Assembly: GCA_947650365.1 (NCBI GenBank)
Contig: OX393554.1
Location: forward strand, 34,627,877-34,691,876
DNA length: 64,000 nucleotides
From: Chamaelirium japonicum
Lineage: Eukaryota > Streptophyta > Magnoliopsida > Liliales > Melanthiaceae
Reading direction: 5' to 3'
In this document: positions 10,585 through 24,535 of the stretch, one piece after another
How the letters are laid out: every line of letters starts with the position of its first letter
Position numbering within the stretch: position 1 is the stretch's first letter
Position numbers and translations under genes: made by a program
Notes under the pieces: generated by a model
Told to the model about the DNA's origin: nothing
The model's database searches: none
What the model saw: only the letters and a program-made list of their open reading frames with translations

Positions 10585-13500
10585 ATGACTACTGAGATGG
10601 AGAGGAAACCTAGCAAGTCTAGTGAGAAACCTGAACCATTCGATGGGAAGAACTTTAAGAGATGGCAGATGAAACTTAGGTTCTATCTGACTGTCCTTAA
10701 GGTTGTCGACCTTATCTCTTCCGAGAAGTCTACCCTTATCTCTAAGGATGATGGCTCATCTAACCAAACCGACTTAGACTCCTGGGAGAGGCAGGATTAT
10801 CTGTGTAGGAACTATATCCTCAACTGCCTTGTCCCCGACCTATATGATGTTTACTTCACCTGCAAGTCCGCAAAAGACCTGTGGAACTCCTTAGAGAAGA
10901 AGTACGCCACAGAGGACGCCGGGTCGAAGAAATTTGTGGTCGGGAAGCTGCTAGAGTTCAAAATGGAAGATGGGAAATCTGTAGTCTCCCAACTTGAGGA
11001 GATACAGATTATCATCCATGAGGTCATTGCTGAGGGGTACAAAATCTGCGAGGGATTCCAAGTTGCAACTATCATAGAGAAGTTGCCTCCCTCGTGGAAG
11101 GAATATAAGAACAGTTTGAAGCACAAGAGGAAGGAGATGACCCTGGAAGACCTTGTTGTCCGAATCCGTATAGAGGAGGACAATCGAGTGTCTGAGCAAA
11201 GGGAGCGAGCCTCTATGATGAAAGGAAAGGCCAACCTCGTGGAGGGGAAGTCTTCCAAAAAGAAGGCTCTTGCTCCTAAGCCCTGGGAGAAGAACAAGCA
11301 ATCCAAGCCCCAGTTCAAAAAGAAGCCGAGGGGAGACTGCTTCGTTTGTGGCAAGCCAGGTCACCTGGCTAAGGAGTGCCGCTTCAATGCAGCTAATCGG
11401 CCGAAGAACAAGTCCGAGGCGAACGTGGCACAGAGCGGCTACTTCTCGGCAGTGGTGACGGAGGTCAACCTAGTCAGCAACCTTGCAGACTGGTGGGTGG
11501 ATACGGGAGCTACCCGACATATATGTGGGTCGAAGAGCTGCTTCTCCACCTACACACCTGCAGAAGAAGGCGAGTCGCTGTACATGGGGAACTCCTCAGT
11601 TGCTCAAGTTGCTGGGAAAGGGAATGTGACTCTGAAGTTCACCTCAGGAAATCTTCTGACTCTGAAGGAGGTGCTTCACGTCCCAGACATCCGGAAGAAT
11701 CTGGTCTCCGGAGCAATGCTGAGCAAGAAGGGCTACAAGCTTGTATTTGAGTCGGACAAATTTGTCCTGACTAAGGGAGGGTCTTTTGTGGGAAAGGGTT
11801 ATCTTGATGAAGGCTTATTTAAGCTCAATGTAACCTCTTTCAATAATGATAATAAAATATCTTCTTCTGCTTACTTGTGTGATTCTTTTGATCTGTGGCA
11901 TGCTAGACTAGGACACGTTAACTCTAAAACCCTTAAAAGGTTAGTTAACTTAGGTAGTGTACCTAAATGTGTTCCATCCTCAAATGGAAAGTGTGGCATA
12001 TGCGTAGAGGCTAAATATGCCAAGAAACCTTTTAAGAGTGTAGAGCGTAGCCTAGAAACCCTAGACTTGATCCACTCAGACGTGTGCGACCTTAAAGGTT
12101 ACACTACGAGAGGAGGGAACAAGTACTTCATCACATTTATTGATGATTGTTCCAGACATTGTTCAATCTTTCTCCTTAAGAGTAAGGACGAGAGCTTGTC
12201 CAAGTTTAAATCCTATAAGTCTGAGATAGAAAACCAGTTAGGGAAGAGGATCAAAGTCCTTAGGTCGGACAGAGGAGGTGAATATGAGTCCGGAGAATTC
12301 ACTAAATTTTGTGAAGACAACGGTATAATTCATCAGACCACTGCTCCATATTCCCCTCAGTCTAATGGAGTAGCTGAGAGGAAGAACAGGACCTTAAAGG
12401 ACATGGTCAATGCCATGATGATCAGTTCAGGGGTACCTACGAACCTGTGGGGGGAAGCTGTGCTCTCAGCAGCACATGTTTTTAATAGAATCCCATTTAA
12501 GGAATCTGAGCAGACTCTTTATGAGATTCTGAGAGGTAGGAAGCCATCCTATAAATACCTCAAAGTGTGGGGTTGTTTAGCGAAGGTATCCATACCTAAC
12601 CCTAAGAGGACCAAGATAGGTCCTAAAACAGTTGACTCTGTATTCATAGGATATGCCCAGAACAGTAGTGCGTATAGGTTTTTAGTAATCCATTCTGAAA
12701 ACCCATACATAGATGATAATACCATCATTGAGACTAGGGATGCCGAATTTTTTAAAAATCGGTTTCCTTATAGAGATAGGTCTGAAAAACCTCAAGAGCC
12801 CAGTACGCTTGAGAGGCCTGCTCCTAGACAGAGGGATGACTCTTCAGATAATGAAGAGATCGAACCTAGAAGGAGCAAGCGAGCTAGGACTGGTACTTCA
12901 TTTGGGCCTGACTTCATTACATATCTAGTGGAAGAGGATCCAACTAGTTATAATGAAGCCATGACCTCAGCTGACTCCATCTTTTGGAAGGAAGCTGTAA
13001 ACAGTGAACTTGAATCCATAACATCCAACAACACCTGGGAGTTAGTGGAGCTTCCTCCTGGTTGCAAAACTGTTGGGTGTAAATGGATATTCAAGAAGAA
13101 GCTTAGGGCAGATGGATCTATAGAGAGATATAAGGCTAGGTTAGTAGCAAAGGGCTATAGGCAACGAGAGGGAGTGGACTTCTTTGACACTTACTCTCCT
13201 GTGACCCGGATTACATCCATTAGGGTGCTTATAGCCATAGCCGCTATCCATAGCCTTGTGATTCACCAGATGGATGTAAAGACTGCATTCCTGAATGGTG
13301 AATTAGAGGAAGAGATCTATATGGATCAGCCAGAAGGCTTCGTAGTGCAAGGTTTAGAGCAGAAGGTTTGTAGACTAAAGAAATCTCTTTATGGTCTCAA
13401 ACAGGCTCCAAAACAATGGCACGAGAAGTTTGACCATGTGTTAACTTCAAGTGGTTTCAGAATTAATGAATCAGATAAATGTATCTACACTAAGGTCAAT

Positions 13501-14481
13501 AACTTGACTTGTGTGGTCATATGTCTCTATGTAGATGATATGTTGATCTTTGGAACCAACTTAGAAGTAGTGGTCAAGACCAAGGACTTCCTGAGTAGGC
13601 ACTTTGATATGAAAGACTTAGGAGCTGCAGATGTCATTCTTGGAATCAAAATTAAGAGAGATTCCAATGGCATAACTCTATCTCAATCTCACTATGTCGA
13701 GAAAGTGCTTAGGAAGTTCGGTCATATTGATTGTCTACCTGCTAGAACGCCATATGATCCTTCAGTACACCTGAAGAAGAATTTAGGGCATAGTGTATCA
13801 CAACTAGAATATTCTAGGGTAATTGGCAGTCTCATGTATATCATGAACTGCACGAGACCCGATATTGCCTATGCGATAGGTAGACTTAGTAGATACACTA
13901 TTAACCCTAACCAAGAGCATTGGGATGCTCTAATCCGAGTTCTAAGGTACTTAAAACATACATTAGATTATGGCATTTTCTATAGTAGGTATCCAGCTGT
14001 CCTAGAAGGATACAGCGATGCTAATTGGATTGCGGATTCCTCAGGAACCAAATCCACTAGTGGGTATGTGTTTACCCTTGGAGGGGGTGCAATTTGTTGG
14101 AAATCATCCAAACAAACATGCATTGCCCGATCCACTATGGAGTCGGAGTTCATAGCACTAGATAAAGCTAGTGAAGAGGGTGAATGGCTAAGGAATCTCA
14201 TTATGGATATTCCTTTTTGGCCAAAGCCTATTCCTGCTGTCCCAATTCATTGTGATAGCCAAGCAGCTATAATGAGGGCCAGGAATAACTCCTATAATGG
14301 AAAGTCACGACATATTCGTCGTAGACATAACACTGTTCGACAGATGTTGAAAGATGGGATAATTACTATTGACTATATTAGGTCAAAAGATAATTTAGCT
14401 GATCCCTTAACTAAAGGACTAGCTAGAGAGTTAGTTCTAAGTACATCGAGGGGGATGGGGCTGAGGCCTATAAACGAATAA
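10585..14481 (+). CDS. Ty1/copia Gag-Pol polyprotein (element A)
   Basis: A single open frame of 1298 aa holding all copia domains in order. Gag comes first, with a CCHC knuckle [14 protein letters not shown] (252-265). Protease follows with catalytic DTGA (Asp306). Integrase has its zinc motif (His439, His444, Cys470, Cys473) and catalytic triad Asp499, Asp562, Glu598, the last two separated by the usual 35 residues. Reverse transcriptase has Asp897 and YVDD (982-985). RNase H has Asp1145 and CDSQAA around Asp1224. There are no stops or frameshifts, so it could encode a working virus-like particle and replication machinery. The order protease-integrase-RT-RNase H defines copia rather than gypsy. 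The start ATG follows the leader closely and begins MTTEMERK. Lineage within copia was not assigned. Confidence 0.96.
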   Translation: MTTEMERKPSKSSEKPEPFDGKNFKRWQMKLRFYLTVLKVVDLISSEKSTLISKDDGSSNQTDLDSWERQDYLCRNYILNCLVPDLYDVYFTCKSAKDLWNSLEKKYATEDAGSKKFVVGKLLEFKMEDGKSVVSQLEEIQIIIHEVIAEGYKICEGFQVATIIEKLPPSWKEYKNSLKHKRKEMTLEDLVVRIRIEEDNRVSEQRERASMMKGKANLVEGKSSKKKALAPKPWEKNKQSKPQFKKKPRGDCFVCGKPGHLAKECRFNAANRPKNKSEANVAQSGYFSAVVTEVNLVSNLADWWVDTGATRHICGSKSCFSTYTPAEEGESLYMGNSSVAQVAGKGNVTLKFTSGNLLTLKEVLHVPDIRKNLVSGAMLSKKGYKLVFESDKFVLTKGGSFVGKGYLDEGLFKLNVTSFNNDNKISSSAYLCDSFDLWHARLGHVNSKTLKRLVNLGSVPKCVPSSNGKCGICVEAKYAKKPFKSVERSLETLDLIHSDVCDLKGYTTRGGNKYFITFIDDCSRHCSIFLLKSKDESLSKFKSYKSEIENQLGKRIKVLRSDRGGEYESGEFTKFCEDNGIIHQTTAPYSPQSNGVAERKNRTLKDMVNAMMISSGVPTNLWGEAVLSAAHVFNRIPFKESEQTLYEILRGRKPSYKYLKVWGCLAKVSIPNPKRTKIGPKTVDSVFIGYAQNSSAYRFLVIHSENPYIDDNTIIETRDAEFFKNRFPYRDRSEKPQEPSTLERPAPRQRDDSSDNEEIEPRRSKRARTGTSFGPDFITYLVEEDPTSYNEAMTSADSIFWKEAVNSELESITSNNTWELVELPPGCKTVGCKWIFKKKLRADGSIERYKARLVAKGYRQREGVDFFDTYSPVTRITSIRVLIAIAAIHSLVIHQMDVKTAFLNGELEEEIYMDQPEGFVVQGLEQKVCRLKKSLYGLKQAPKQWHEKFDHVLTSSGFRINESDKCIYTKVNNLTCVVICLYVDDMLIFGTNLEVVVKTKDFLSRHFDMKDLGAADVILGIKIKRDSNGITLSQSHYVEKVLRKFGHIDCLPARTPYDPSVHLKKNLGHSVSQLEYSRVIGSLMYIMNCTRPDIAYAIGRLSRYTINPNQEHWDALIRVLRYLKHTLDYGIFYSRYPAVLEGYSDANWIADSSGTKSTSGYVFTLGGGAICWKSSKQTCIARSTMESEFIALDKASEEGEWLRNLIMDIPFWPKPIPAVPIHCDSQAAIMRARNNSYNGKSRHIRRRHNTVRQMLKDGIITIDYIRSKDNLADPLTKGLARELVLSTSRGMGLRPINE

Positions 14482-15044
14482 GTCTCCGATAACGGTAACC
14501 CAACCTACGTGATTGGAGATCCCAAAATCGAGGTTCAATGGGAAAACAAGTTATTCGAGGGATTTGTGGGGGTGCTATCAAATTCTCCCCTCCCTATGAT
14601 GTGATAGTACATTCTGTATCGCTGAGAGGCTGAGTTTTAGACTCTTAATGCTAACTATAGCTGGCATACCAGTGGGGTGTATAGATACAGAGCACTCTTG
14701 ATAGTAAGCACCTATATGAGTGTAGAAGTGTGGCCGCTTCTATGAGAATTGAGGCTAATTCTCTAGAACACTCAAGAAAACTGGGGAAAGCTCATGGCCA
14801 TAAAGAGCACAACCGCATGGGACTCTATGATGTATATGAAAGTATGGGTGAGACTTGTCGACTAGACTTACAATATATAGCTGTACAGTTCAAGACGTAA
14901 GTTCACTGTCAGCTAGTAGGTCCTGCAGTCTACACTAAGCAAAGGTTCAAGTCGAAAGACACCTTATGTCTATACATACTTTTATAAGTACTCCAGACTA
15001 CTTCTTTCAATTTGGTTTTCGATATTTTCATTATTGTGGGGGAT
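14482..15044 (+). other. 3' untranslated interior and polypurine tract of element A
   Basis: Non-coding stretch after the gag-pol stop, ending in TTGTGGGGGAT directly before the 3' LTR. That purine tract primes plus-strand DNA synthesis. No extra ORF of note. Confidence 0.8.
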
Positions 15045-15967
15045 TGTTACAAAAATTGGTTTTGATAGAATAATGGAAAAACCGGTTTTTGGTTTAGTCC
15101 CATATTGCCCGTGGGGAGATCTTTTAATGCGTTTTTAATGGAACTCCTTTCATTGGGCTTTGTAGCTTCCCAAGAGCCAGGCCATAGCCCACCACACACG
15201 CGCGCGCGCGCGCCGAGCCGAGCCGGGCCGGACCGGGCACGGGCTCGGGCCGAGGCCGCGGCTCGCGAGCCGCGTGGACGCGAATGGTCTTCGGGCTTCG
15301 GGCCTTGTTTTACACTGGGTTTTAATTTTTTTAATGTTTAATGGAGATTTATTTCTTCCGTTACACTATTCACGAGGCTGAGCTAGGTTCATTGAACCTG
15401 GACCTCTGCACTGTCACATGCAACCATTTCACTTGACAGAGCAGTGAATGCTCATCAGTGCGTTGCATGCAATGGCTGAGAGTGTGGGGACGTTATGGCT
15501 AAGGACCTCTATATAAGAGAGGGTCCGGTGAAGCCAGAAACACACCAAGCTAAGAGCTCTCTCCACTTTCTCTTTTCTTTCTCGTTCTCTCTTGTCTGGA
15601 GTGTCTGGAGTATGCTGAGAGTCCAAAAGGGGTTCCCTTCGGTGCTGAAGAGGAGTCCAGTCGTTGTACCCTGGGGAGCGTTCGTCGGAGGCCTTGAAGC
15701 ACCTACCGAGGCGGCGAAATAGCTTTCAGGGCATTGTGCTAGCACAAGCCTCGACAACTGCTAAGTACCTTGTTCTTCTTCCTTCTTCCACCTCTTTGCC
15801 ATATCTGTAGACAACCTTAGGACAACCTAAACCTTGTTTGATTGTTGTGTTCAACCTTGCATGCTAAACCCCTTTAGATTGTTCAATTTGTTTTGCACTA
15901 GATTTGTTTCATCTCTACATTATGTTAGTCATCGTTTGATTGTATTCATAGAGTAGAATACCCAACA
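15045..15967 (+). repeat. 3' LTR of copia element A
   Basis: 923 bp. It is 13 bp longer than the 5' LTR owing to small duplications in GC-rich tracts (for example an extra CTTCGGG). Outside these tracts only a few substitutions are seen. Confidence 0.95.
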
Positions 15968-16187
15968 TAATGCACACAGTTGTTTGTTTTAATTTTTTTG
16001 TGTGTAAGATCTAAAGGACTTTTATTACATTATCAAGAGGAGGAAAATCTGGATGATGGAAAAGGTTCAACAATTAATCTAAGCAACGATGACAAACGGT
16101 GAATCTTTTCCCCATCTACTTCTTTCAATTTTTACTTTACTTTTTTACTTTTTGATTTTATTTCTTCTCTTAGATATGAACCGGTGT

Positions 16188-16288
<101 letters not shown>

Positions 16289-16799
16289 TCGGTGGTTCAA
16301 AGTGAGTTATTTTTTTCTTTCTTATTTCTTTCCTTTTTTTTTTCCTTTCCCTTTTTCCTATACATTTTGTTTCTTCTTCAAGAGCAGAGTGATAATGGGT
16401 AGTTGAGAGAGCTGTTCACCTCCGTCATATAAACAACTGCTTGCTTCAGTGAAGGATAGAGAGGGGTTCCCCCCCTCCCTTCTCTAAACGACCTTCCGAC
16501 TCCTTTTGGTTATGGGTACTCCCTCTCTCTTTCTCTGGGATAAATGAGACAATTTATTTTATTTTTATTTTTTTTGATAGTTCAAATAAAGTTTTCAAAT
16601 ACTAATATATTTTGATAAATGAGAAGGTTCTTGCTTTGACCGGTTGCTTTACTGGGGTTGTCGGTCCACCGGGGCGGGGTTGTACGAGTTGGGTATTAGC
16701 GTCAAAGGCGGCCGCTTAGGTGGCAGGGAATATCCCAACAGTGATCGTTGTTGGTGGTATCGGGGTTGTCGGTCCGTCTGGGCGGGACCTTTGTAGGCC

Positions 16800-17189
16800 G
16801 GTGTTGCCGCCGAAAGTGTTTTGTTGCTGTAGGCGAACATGTGTGTTGTCGCCGAATATGACGATGTGGGTGGTGGTGGTGATGCCCGAAGGATGTGTTG
16901 TTGCCGAAGGCAGTCTGCTGCAGTGCCGCCAAGTGTGTTGTCGCTGAAGGTTGTTCGTTGTAGTGCCGACAGGTGTGTTGCCGCTGAAGGTGTCCCGCTG
17001 CAGTGCCAACATGTGTTATATCGCCAAAGGTGGCCCGCTGCAGTGTCGACAGGTGTGTTGCCGCCGAAGACATCCCGCTGCAGTACCGACATGCGTGTTA
17101 TCGCTAAAGGAGGCCTGCTACAGTGTCGACAGGAGTGTTGCCGCCGAAGGCGGTCCGCTGCAGTGACGACAGGCACGGGCATGCACTAG
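16800..17189 (+). mobile_element. Helitron-like 3' terminus with ~40-bp minisatellite
   Basis: About seven diverged copies of a 39-42-bp unit (GTGTTGCCGCCGAAGG...CCGCTGCAGTGCCGACAG) run up to the terminal CAGGCACGGGCATGCACTAG followed by T. The same unit and terminus occur at 1745-1863. In this copy the terminal stem is weaker (GTGAC). The upstream block starting near 16.63 kb (GTTGTCGGTCCACCGGGGC) is probably part of the same element. No 5' TC end was fixed. Confidence 0.45.
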
Positions 17190-18389
17190 TCCATATATAA
17201 ATCACAAATTCGCAATAGAAAAAGAGAAGTCCTAACCCCACACAGCCGACACCCTTTGTTCTTATCTTACTACCTCACTCGTCTCTCCTCGGCAGTACAG
17301 GGTAATGCAGCATCCGTCCATGGCTGTCGGCGCACGATAATTCCGTATGTGGACCTCGGTCTTACGACATCTGATCTCCCTCCGTCTCTCCCCTCTCAAC
17401 CCGACAATTTCCCTCCTCCCGATGTGCAACAAGCATCGTCAACTATTTTCCATCGATTGCAGACGTCGAGCACCCCGATCGAGACCCTCTCTCTTTTTCC
17501 AATTTCGGCTTGTATTGTTTCTCATTGATTACAACCCCTCCGACTGGTACAATCGTGCACAATCTTACCCGGTGCACTGACCGTTTCTCGTTGACCTCTT
17601 AACTTAATGTGCTTCATTTTCAATCAGATAATTTTGAACTTTTAATTTTGTTATTTTTTTTGCATCTACATATGGTTCACAAGCATTTCTAATTGGGCAA
17701 AAAACGCCCAATCCAACCAACCCGTCCATTGTTTTACAAATTGAGCAATCCGAGCAACCCTAACGGGCAAGCACAGATTGGGCTTCCACGGATTCCATGG
17801 ACAAAACCGATTAAGAAGTATGTAAGTCGGATTGGGCATGGGCAGGCCCTTCAACTTGCCCAAGTCCCTAATTAGTGTTCACTTTGGGTGAACAAAATTG
17901 CACTCTTAGAGCATCTCCAACGGGCTCCGAGCGGACCTCCGAAGGAGGACGTGGCACGCGGAAGAATTTCGGCCGCTCCAACCACTCAAAATCAGTCCGT
18001 AATATGAGCACCAAAAGCCGGGGTGGACGTTAGCTGGCTCCCATTGGTTTGGCCCGACAAGTCTAATTGACAATTTGAATATCATTGGTGATTCGAGCGG
18101 ATCCCACCGGTGGCCTATGGGGCCAGGCCAATGGGAGCCAAGCAACATGCACCCATGGGTGAACAAAAGGAAAATCCAATTTGAGCACACCAAGGTACAT
18201 ATAGCATATTCACGGATATTCTCCAACGGTGGGGGCATTGGCCACACGGCTTGGTGCGAATGCCGATGCACTGAGCACTGGCCAATTCCTCTTTCATTCC
18301 AATCCACACACATATACCCACCCACTCATCAGAAAGTTGGAGCATTCCACTCTCTCCTATTAGTCCAATCTAACCCTACAGATAACCGA
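17190..18389. other. Intron sequence, no gene
   Basis: Contains TTAGAGCATCTCCAACGGG near 17.91 kb, a phrase common at termini of plant MITEs, and a degenerate partner (GTTGGAGCATTCC) near 18.34 kb. Together they may mark an old ~430-bp MITE. No exon-like sequence is seen. Confidence 0.35.
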
Positions 18390-18627
18390 GGGTGAAACTA
18401 TGGGCCATAGGTTGAACCCAAGGGGAATGCCACACCATCGGCTACCAGGGAATGCCGCCGCCTGTCACCACCACCAGCTGTCGCCGACGTTAAGTGGTTG
18501 GTAACTTGGTGGTCGGCGGGGGTGATGTCCGGTGGTCGGCGATGGTGGGCGGCATTCGGTGATGGGCGCAGCGACCGATGGTGGTGGCATCTCCCTTGGG
18601 TTAATCCCATGGCCTATAGTTTCACCC
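18390..18627. mobile_element. MITE with ~35-bp imperfect terminal inverted repeats
   Basis: The left end GGGTGAAACTATGGGCCATAGG and the right end CCTATAGTTTCACCC are inverted copies, and the similarity extends inward through AACCCAAGGG and CACCATCGG. No obvious target duplication. The interior is rich in CCACC/GGTGG words. It lies near the 5' end of the Rab intron. Confidence 0.65.
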
Positions 18628-18945
18628 ATGGTCCACATAAGTCTTTAACATAGGTCTAGATTTGGGGGTAGATTGGGCCAATAGGAGCGAGGGGAATGCT
18701 ACAACCTCCTATCATGGAACAAAATCACACTCCCATGCAGTATGTCCGTGAGTGTGTCTCCCATTATGTCTCAATAGCAGTGCTCGTGAACAAAATCGCA
18801 CTGGGTTTTGCTAACGCTGCACCCTAAAAAAGAAAAAAGAAAAATCTCAGGCTCAGACCAGAGCCAGATTAATGGTTTATATGGGACCCGAAATCTGACC
18901 CCTCTTTTTCACCTCTGCATGGCTTTACGAGAATTAGAGAGAAAG

Positions 18946-18948
<3 letters not shown>

Positions 18949-19004
<56 letters not shown>
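18949..19004. repeat. (GA)n microsatellite near the splice donor
   Basis: 56-bp GA run starting 11 bases inside the intron from the Rab exon 1 donor (CT-rich when read on the gene strand). Confidence 0.95.
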
Positions 19005-19010
<6 letters not shown>

Positions 19011-19015
19011 TGTAC

Positions 19016-19257
19016 CGTTCTTGTCCGGCGGTGTCCCAGATCTGGGCCTTGATGCGCTTCCGGTTGAGGGTGAGGGTGCGGGTCTGGAACTCGACCCCGA
19101 TGGTGGAGCGGGAGTCGAAGGTGAACTCGTCCCTCGTGTACCTCCCCAGCACCTGCGTCTTCCCCACCGCCGAGTCCCCCACCACCACGATCTTGAACAC
19201 GTAGTCTATCACCTCCTCCGCCGAACCCTCCCCTCTCTCCTCCTCCTCGCTCCCCAT
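19016..19257 (-). CDS. Rab GTPase, RABA type, exon 1
   Basis: First coding exon of the Rab gene, 242 bases, ending with two bases of the Arg81 codon. It encodes a short acidic N-terminus and then [17 protein letters not shown] with the P-loop (G1) at 27-34. The effector/switch I block [11 protein letters not shown] (51-61), with its conserved Thr52, and WDTAGQE (74-80, G3) follow. The start MGSEEEE is chosen because about 18 acidic residues before the GTPase fold is normal for RABA proteins. An in-frame ATG 48 bases upstream would add a low-complexity tail encoded by the GA repeat and is less likely. Codons are strongly G/C-ending, unlike exon 2. The exon is boxed between CT/GA microsatellites on both sides. 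Confidence 0.93.
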
Positions 19258-19337
19258 CTCTCTCTCTCTCCCTCTCTCTCTCTCTCTCTCCCCCTCAATA
19301 TACATAGAGAGAGAAAGAGAGAGAGAGAGAGAGACCA
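19258..19337. repeat. CT/GA-rich microsatellites in the Rab 5' leader
   Basis: A CT run abuts the start codon and a GA run follows at 19308-19333, so the gene's 5' leader is almost pure CT/GA repeat. Such repeats are common in plant 5' UTRs and can bind GAGA-type factors. A role here is inference. Confidence 0.85.
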
Positions 19338-19622
19338 GCGGCGGATTAGGTGGACGCCATTGATGGTGTCTCCCTATTGGGCAATGGAGGGGTTATCCTT
19401 TAATCATGGTTAAGCCTCGCTTTCCACATTGAAACTCATCAGAGTACAGCTCGTGTGTGTGTGTTAAAGGGGAAGGGGACCCACCCTTGCTGACCGGAGT
19501 ACACAACAGAGAGGTACGATAAGTAGTGGGGAGTGTGATTGGCATGGCCGAAGCTTTGTACGTTTGTGTTTGGCTAAATGCTGACCGGCTACGTTATCTG
19601 CCCTAAGGTTTCAATGCATCAC

Positions 19623-19627
<5 letters not shown>

Positions 19628-19688
<61 letters not shown>
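19628..19688. repeat. (TA)n array
   Basis: 61 bp of TA directly abutting the left end of a foldback element, about 370-430 bases upstream of the Rab start codon. Confidence 0.97.
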
Positions 19689-19690
<2 letters not shown>

Positions 19691-19727
19691 GGACGGGGAG
19701 TCTGGACCTCAGGTGCAGCGTGAACGC

Positions 19728-20565
19728 TGTGGGGGAAAATCTTCGTGCTGACCCGAAGACCTCGCCTCACCAGTCAATTGGAGTTGAAATGGAAGATCGT
19801 TGTTTGATCTGTTGTTGAGGTTGTCGTTCTCAATACTTAAACAGAGAAATGCATTCAGAGAGTAGACACGAGAGGTGATCTCGGAGTTCAGCCGAAGCCT
19901 ACGTCTCCGTACTATAGGGAGCAACCCGAATTCACTAACACTTATGTTGAAGTGATCTCGACAGGCCGAGTATCACTAGGAACACTCTGTTCTCTTCGAA
20001 GGAGAGAAGAAGATCAAAGAGAGACGATAGATGGGGAGCTGAGAGATTCCAGAGCTCTGGATTCTGAAAATCAGATCTCGGAAGTGGAAAATGGATTTCG
20101 GATCTTTTTACACTCGAAGGCTCTGCTATTTATAGGATTCTCTGGTGGTAAATGGCGGTTTCTGCTGCAGCATCTGGGGATCCTCCAGGTAAAGCTGGCG
20201 GGCCCCGCTACCGTCTTCTGGGGGATTCCACAGGCTCTTGGTCCCACCAGGCAGGGCCGGTGGGTCCCGCGATAGTCCTCGTGGGCCCACCAGGCAGGGC
20301 CGGTGGATCCCGTGGTGGTCCTCGTGGGCCCACCAGGCAGGGCCGGTGGGTCCCGCGGTGGTCCTCGTGGGACCACCAGGTAGGGCCGGTGGGTCCCGCG
20401 GTGGTCCTCGTGGGCCCACCAGGCAGGGCCGGTGGGTCCCGCGGTGGTCCTAGTGGGCGCATCAGGCAGGGCCGGTGGGTCCCGTGGTAGTCGTTGTGGT
20501 CCCACCAGGCAGGGCCGGTGGGTCCAGTGGTAGTTGGTAAACTTCTGCCAAAATTTGCACCCACA
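19728..20565 (-). mobile_element. Solo LTR, Tat-like Ty3/gypsy
   Basis: 838 bp beginning TGTGGGGG and ending CCCACA on the plus strand, with the 5-bp target duplication AACGC on both sides (19723-19727 and 20566-20570). On the minus strand it starts TGTGGGTGCAAAT, like the Tat LTR at 62521, and has a TATAAATA box (plus 20127-20134). It is probably the recombination remnant of a full element. It contains a 43-bp minisatellite. Confidence 0.85.
20244..20540. repeat. 43-bp minisatellite, about 7 copies
   Basis: Units begin CCACCAGGCAGGGCCGGTGG and recur every 43 bases (20244, 20287, 20330, 20373 and on). They are very GC-rich, with a few changes per copy, and lie inside the solo LTR. Long ORFs on both strands here are artefacts of the repeat. 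Confidence 0.93.
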
Positions 20566-21185
20566 AACGCTGCACTGGAGCCAACCCCCGCGCGACAGGT
20601 GTCCAAGAAACGGCCGGATCGCATTTAAAACGCCAGGATAAACCGCAGTCGTCCGATCCGTTAGATCGGACGCGAGATCCGGCCGTCCGGATCTCAAATA
20701 CACGGGAGCCTCCGCCCGCCGTCCGATCGGTTTGCCCCCGACGTCCGCCCGCCGTCTGATCTGTCCATCGCACCCCCGCCCGGTGTTCCAATTGGGCTGG
20801 TGATTCCCATCCGTTCGATCAAGCGAATCGAACGGATAAAATCAATTTTCGCTGTTACTGTAGCCGCTACAGTAACAGCGAAAATTGATTTTATCCGTTC
20901 AATTCGCTTGATCGAACGGATGAGAATCACCTGGCCCAATTGGAACACCGGGCGGGGGTGCGATGTACGGATCAGACGGCTGGGGCAAACCGATCGGACG
21001 GTGGGCGGAGGCTCCCGTGTATTTGAGATCCGGACGGCCGGATCTCGCGTCCGATCTAACGGATCGGACGGCTGCGGTTCATCCTGGCGTTTTAAACGCG
21101 ATCCGGCCGTTTCTTGGACACCTGTCGCACGGGGGTTGGCTCCGGTGCAGCGTTCACGCTGCACCTGAGGTCCAGGCTCCCCGTC

Positions 21186-21320
<135 letters not shown>

Positions 21321-21342
21321 GAGAGAGAGAGAGAGAGAGAAA

Positions 21343-22153
21343 ACGGGGTATGAGCTGACAGCCCATTTGCAACTTTGGGCTATCAGCTCACAGCCCTCCG
21401 ATCTATATCAGCTGCTGTCCGTTTTAATAAAAGAAAAAAAACCGTTTGACCCGCTCTCTCCTCTCTCCATCTCTCTCTCGCGACCCCTGCCCCCCGGACC
21501 GGCGCCCTGCGCCCGGCTCCGACCTCCAGCCCCCCTCCGACCCAAATGCCCCCTGCTACCCCGGCCCTGCGCCTCCGATGACCTGCGCCCCCGGTCCCCT
21601 CCGGCGACCTACAGCTACCTGCGCCCCCGGTCTCCTCCGGCGACTTGCGCCCCCGGTCCCCTCCGGCGCCCGCTTCAGTCCCGGCCCCCCGTCCGCCCCC
21701 GACCCCTGCCCCCCGGACCTGCGCCCCCGGTCTCCTCCAACGCCCTGCGCCCGGCTCCGACCTACAGCGACCTGCGCCCCCGGTCTCCTCCGGCGACCTG
21801 CGTCCCCCGGTCTCCTCCGGCGCCCTGCGCCCCCGGTCTCCTCCGGCACCCGCCCCCGGTCCCCTCTGGCGCCCGCCTCCGTCCCGGCCCCTCGTCCGCC
21901 GACCCCTGCAACCGCCCCCTGCTGGTCGGAGGGTTGCTGGTCGGAGGGGGCTGGAGGTCGGACCCGGAGCACGAGACGTCGGGCTGGTGCTCGAGCTCGA
22001 GAGAGAGAGAGAGAGATCGAGAGAGAGAGAGAGGGTTGACAGGTGTTCAGCAGTGTTTTTTTTTTTTATAAAAATGGACGATTCGTGATGGGGATCGGAG
22101 GGCTGTGAGCTGACAGCCCAAAGTTGCAAATGGGCTGTCAGCTCATACCCCGT
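21343..22153. mobile_element. TIR element with GC-rich repetitive cargo
   Basis: 61-bp terminal inverted repeats (21343-21403 and 22093-22153), starting ACGGGGTATGAGCTGACAG and differing at about one position. The interior (about 21470-21960) is extremely C-rich on the plus strand, with repeated GCGCCCCCGGTCTCCTCCGGCG-type words giving proline/arginine-rich ORFs in all frames. No transposase is seen. GC-rich cargo inside short TIRs is reminiscent of Pack-MULEs, but the cargo could equally be an expanded minisatellite. (TA)n arrays abut both sides. Confidence 0.75.
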
Positions 22154-22663
<510 letters not shown>

Positions 22664-22689
22664 ATATATATATGAGGTAAGGTAGCCTA

Positions 22690-23038
22690 CTTCATGGAGT
22701 AGGCAACTTACCTACTCCATGGGTTAAATGGATGCCACATGGCATTTTTTAACCGGAGTTAAGACTTTGTCAACTTAGGTTCACCCCTCTCAACAATTGT
22801 CAAAAAATATTTTTGAGAAAAACACATGCAAGTGGTATTTTAAGCATGCAAAAAAAAAAAATTATAATGCACAGTTTACCCTTAAATTTGCTACAATTTG
22901 ATCGGATTGATTTAGATTTTTTCATAATCCTAATCTATCCAAAATGGATTAACCATACATTCACAAAATACCCAATTAAAAAGTGTCATGTTGCGTCTAT
23001 TTAGGCCATGGAATAGATAAGTAGCCTACTTCATGAAG
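22690..23038. mobile_element. Small inverted-repeat element
   Basis: CTTCATGGAGTAGGCAACTT...CTACTCCATGG (22690-22725) is inverted at 23003-23038 (CCATGGAATAG...GTAGCCTACTTCATGAAG). The interior is AT-rich and non-coding. No target duplication was fixed. Confidence 0.55.
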
Positions 23039-23052
23039 CATATGACCCTTTC

Positions 23053-24280
<1,228 letters not shown>

Positions 24281-24535
24281 AAATTTGACTTACCCCTCCA
24301 AAATTATATACCAATTAGTAAGTCGCCACCTTTTAATTGTTATTAGACTTACCCCCACTTAAAAATTTGACTTATACCCCCATGACTATATGATATTTAG
24401 GCATACCCCCAGTTTTGGCTAATTATCATGTAGCAATTTGGGGAGTAAGTCAAATTGGGAAGGTAAGTTTAATAACTATTAAAATAGGGGTGACTTACTA
24501 ATTAACATATAAATTTGGGAGGATAAGTCAAATTT
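24281..24535. mobile_element. Foldback MITE, TTGACTTACCCC family
   Basis: The left arm AAATTTGACTTACCCCTCC...AATTAGTAAGTC...ATTAGACTTACC is inverted on the right as GGTAAGTTTAATAA...GACTTACTAATTA...GGATAAGTCAAATTT. Arms are about 115 bp. Related degenerate copies lie at 21-231 and about 63.2 kb. Confidence 0.75.

Larger units (their letters stand above)
9418..15967 (+). mobile_element. Full-length Ty1/copia retrotransposon (element A)
   Basis: Complete 6.55-kb element with two nearly identical LTRs, one open gag-pol frame and a GTGGGGGAT purine tract directly before the 3' LTR. The 5-bp target duplication TAATG is present on both sides (9413-9417 and 15968-15972). It lies in the Rab intron on the strand opposite to the gene. 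LTR differences are a handful of substitutions plus small indels in a GC-rich tract, so the insertion is recent. The canonical TGGTATCAGAGC PBS is absent at the expected place. Confidence 0.95.

Noticed and set aside
16649-17189. Cys/Arg-rich ORFs across the 16.8-17.2 kb repeats, or a CRISPR-like array
   Set aside because: The units are contiguous diverged minisatellite copies with no unique spacers, and the ORFs follow the repeat.
20071-20703. Long Pro/Gly-rich ORFs on both strands
   Set aside because: They come from the 43-bp minisatellite, which lacks stops in several frames at once.
21367-22129. 234-248-codon Pro/Arg-rich ORFs as genes
   Set aside because: All frames are open because the sequence is C-rich and repetitive. 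No domain, and the ORFs run into the TIRs.
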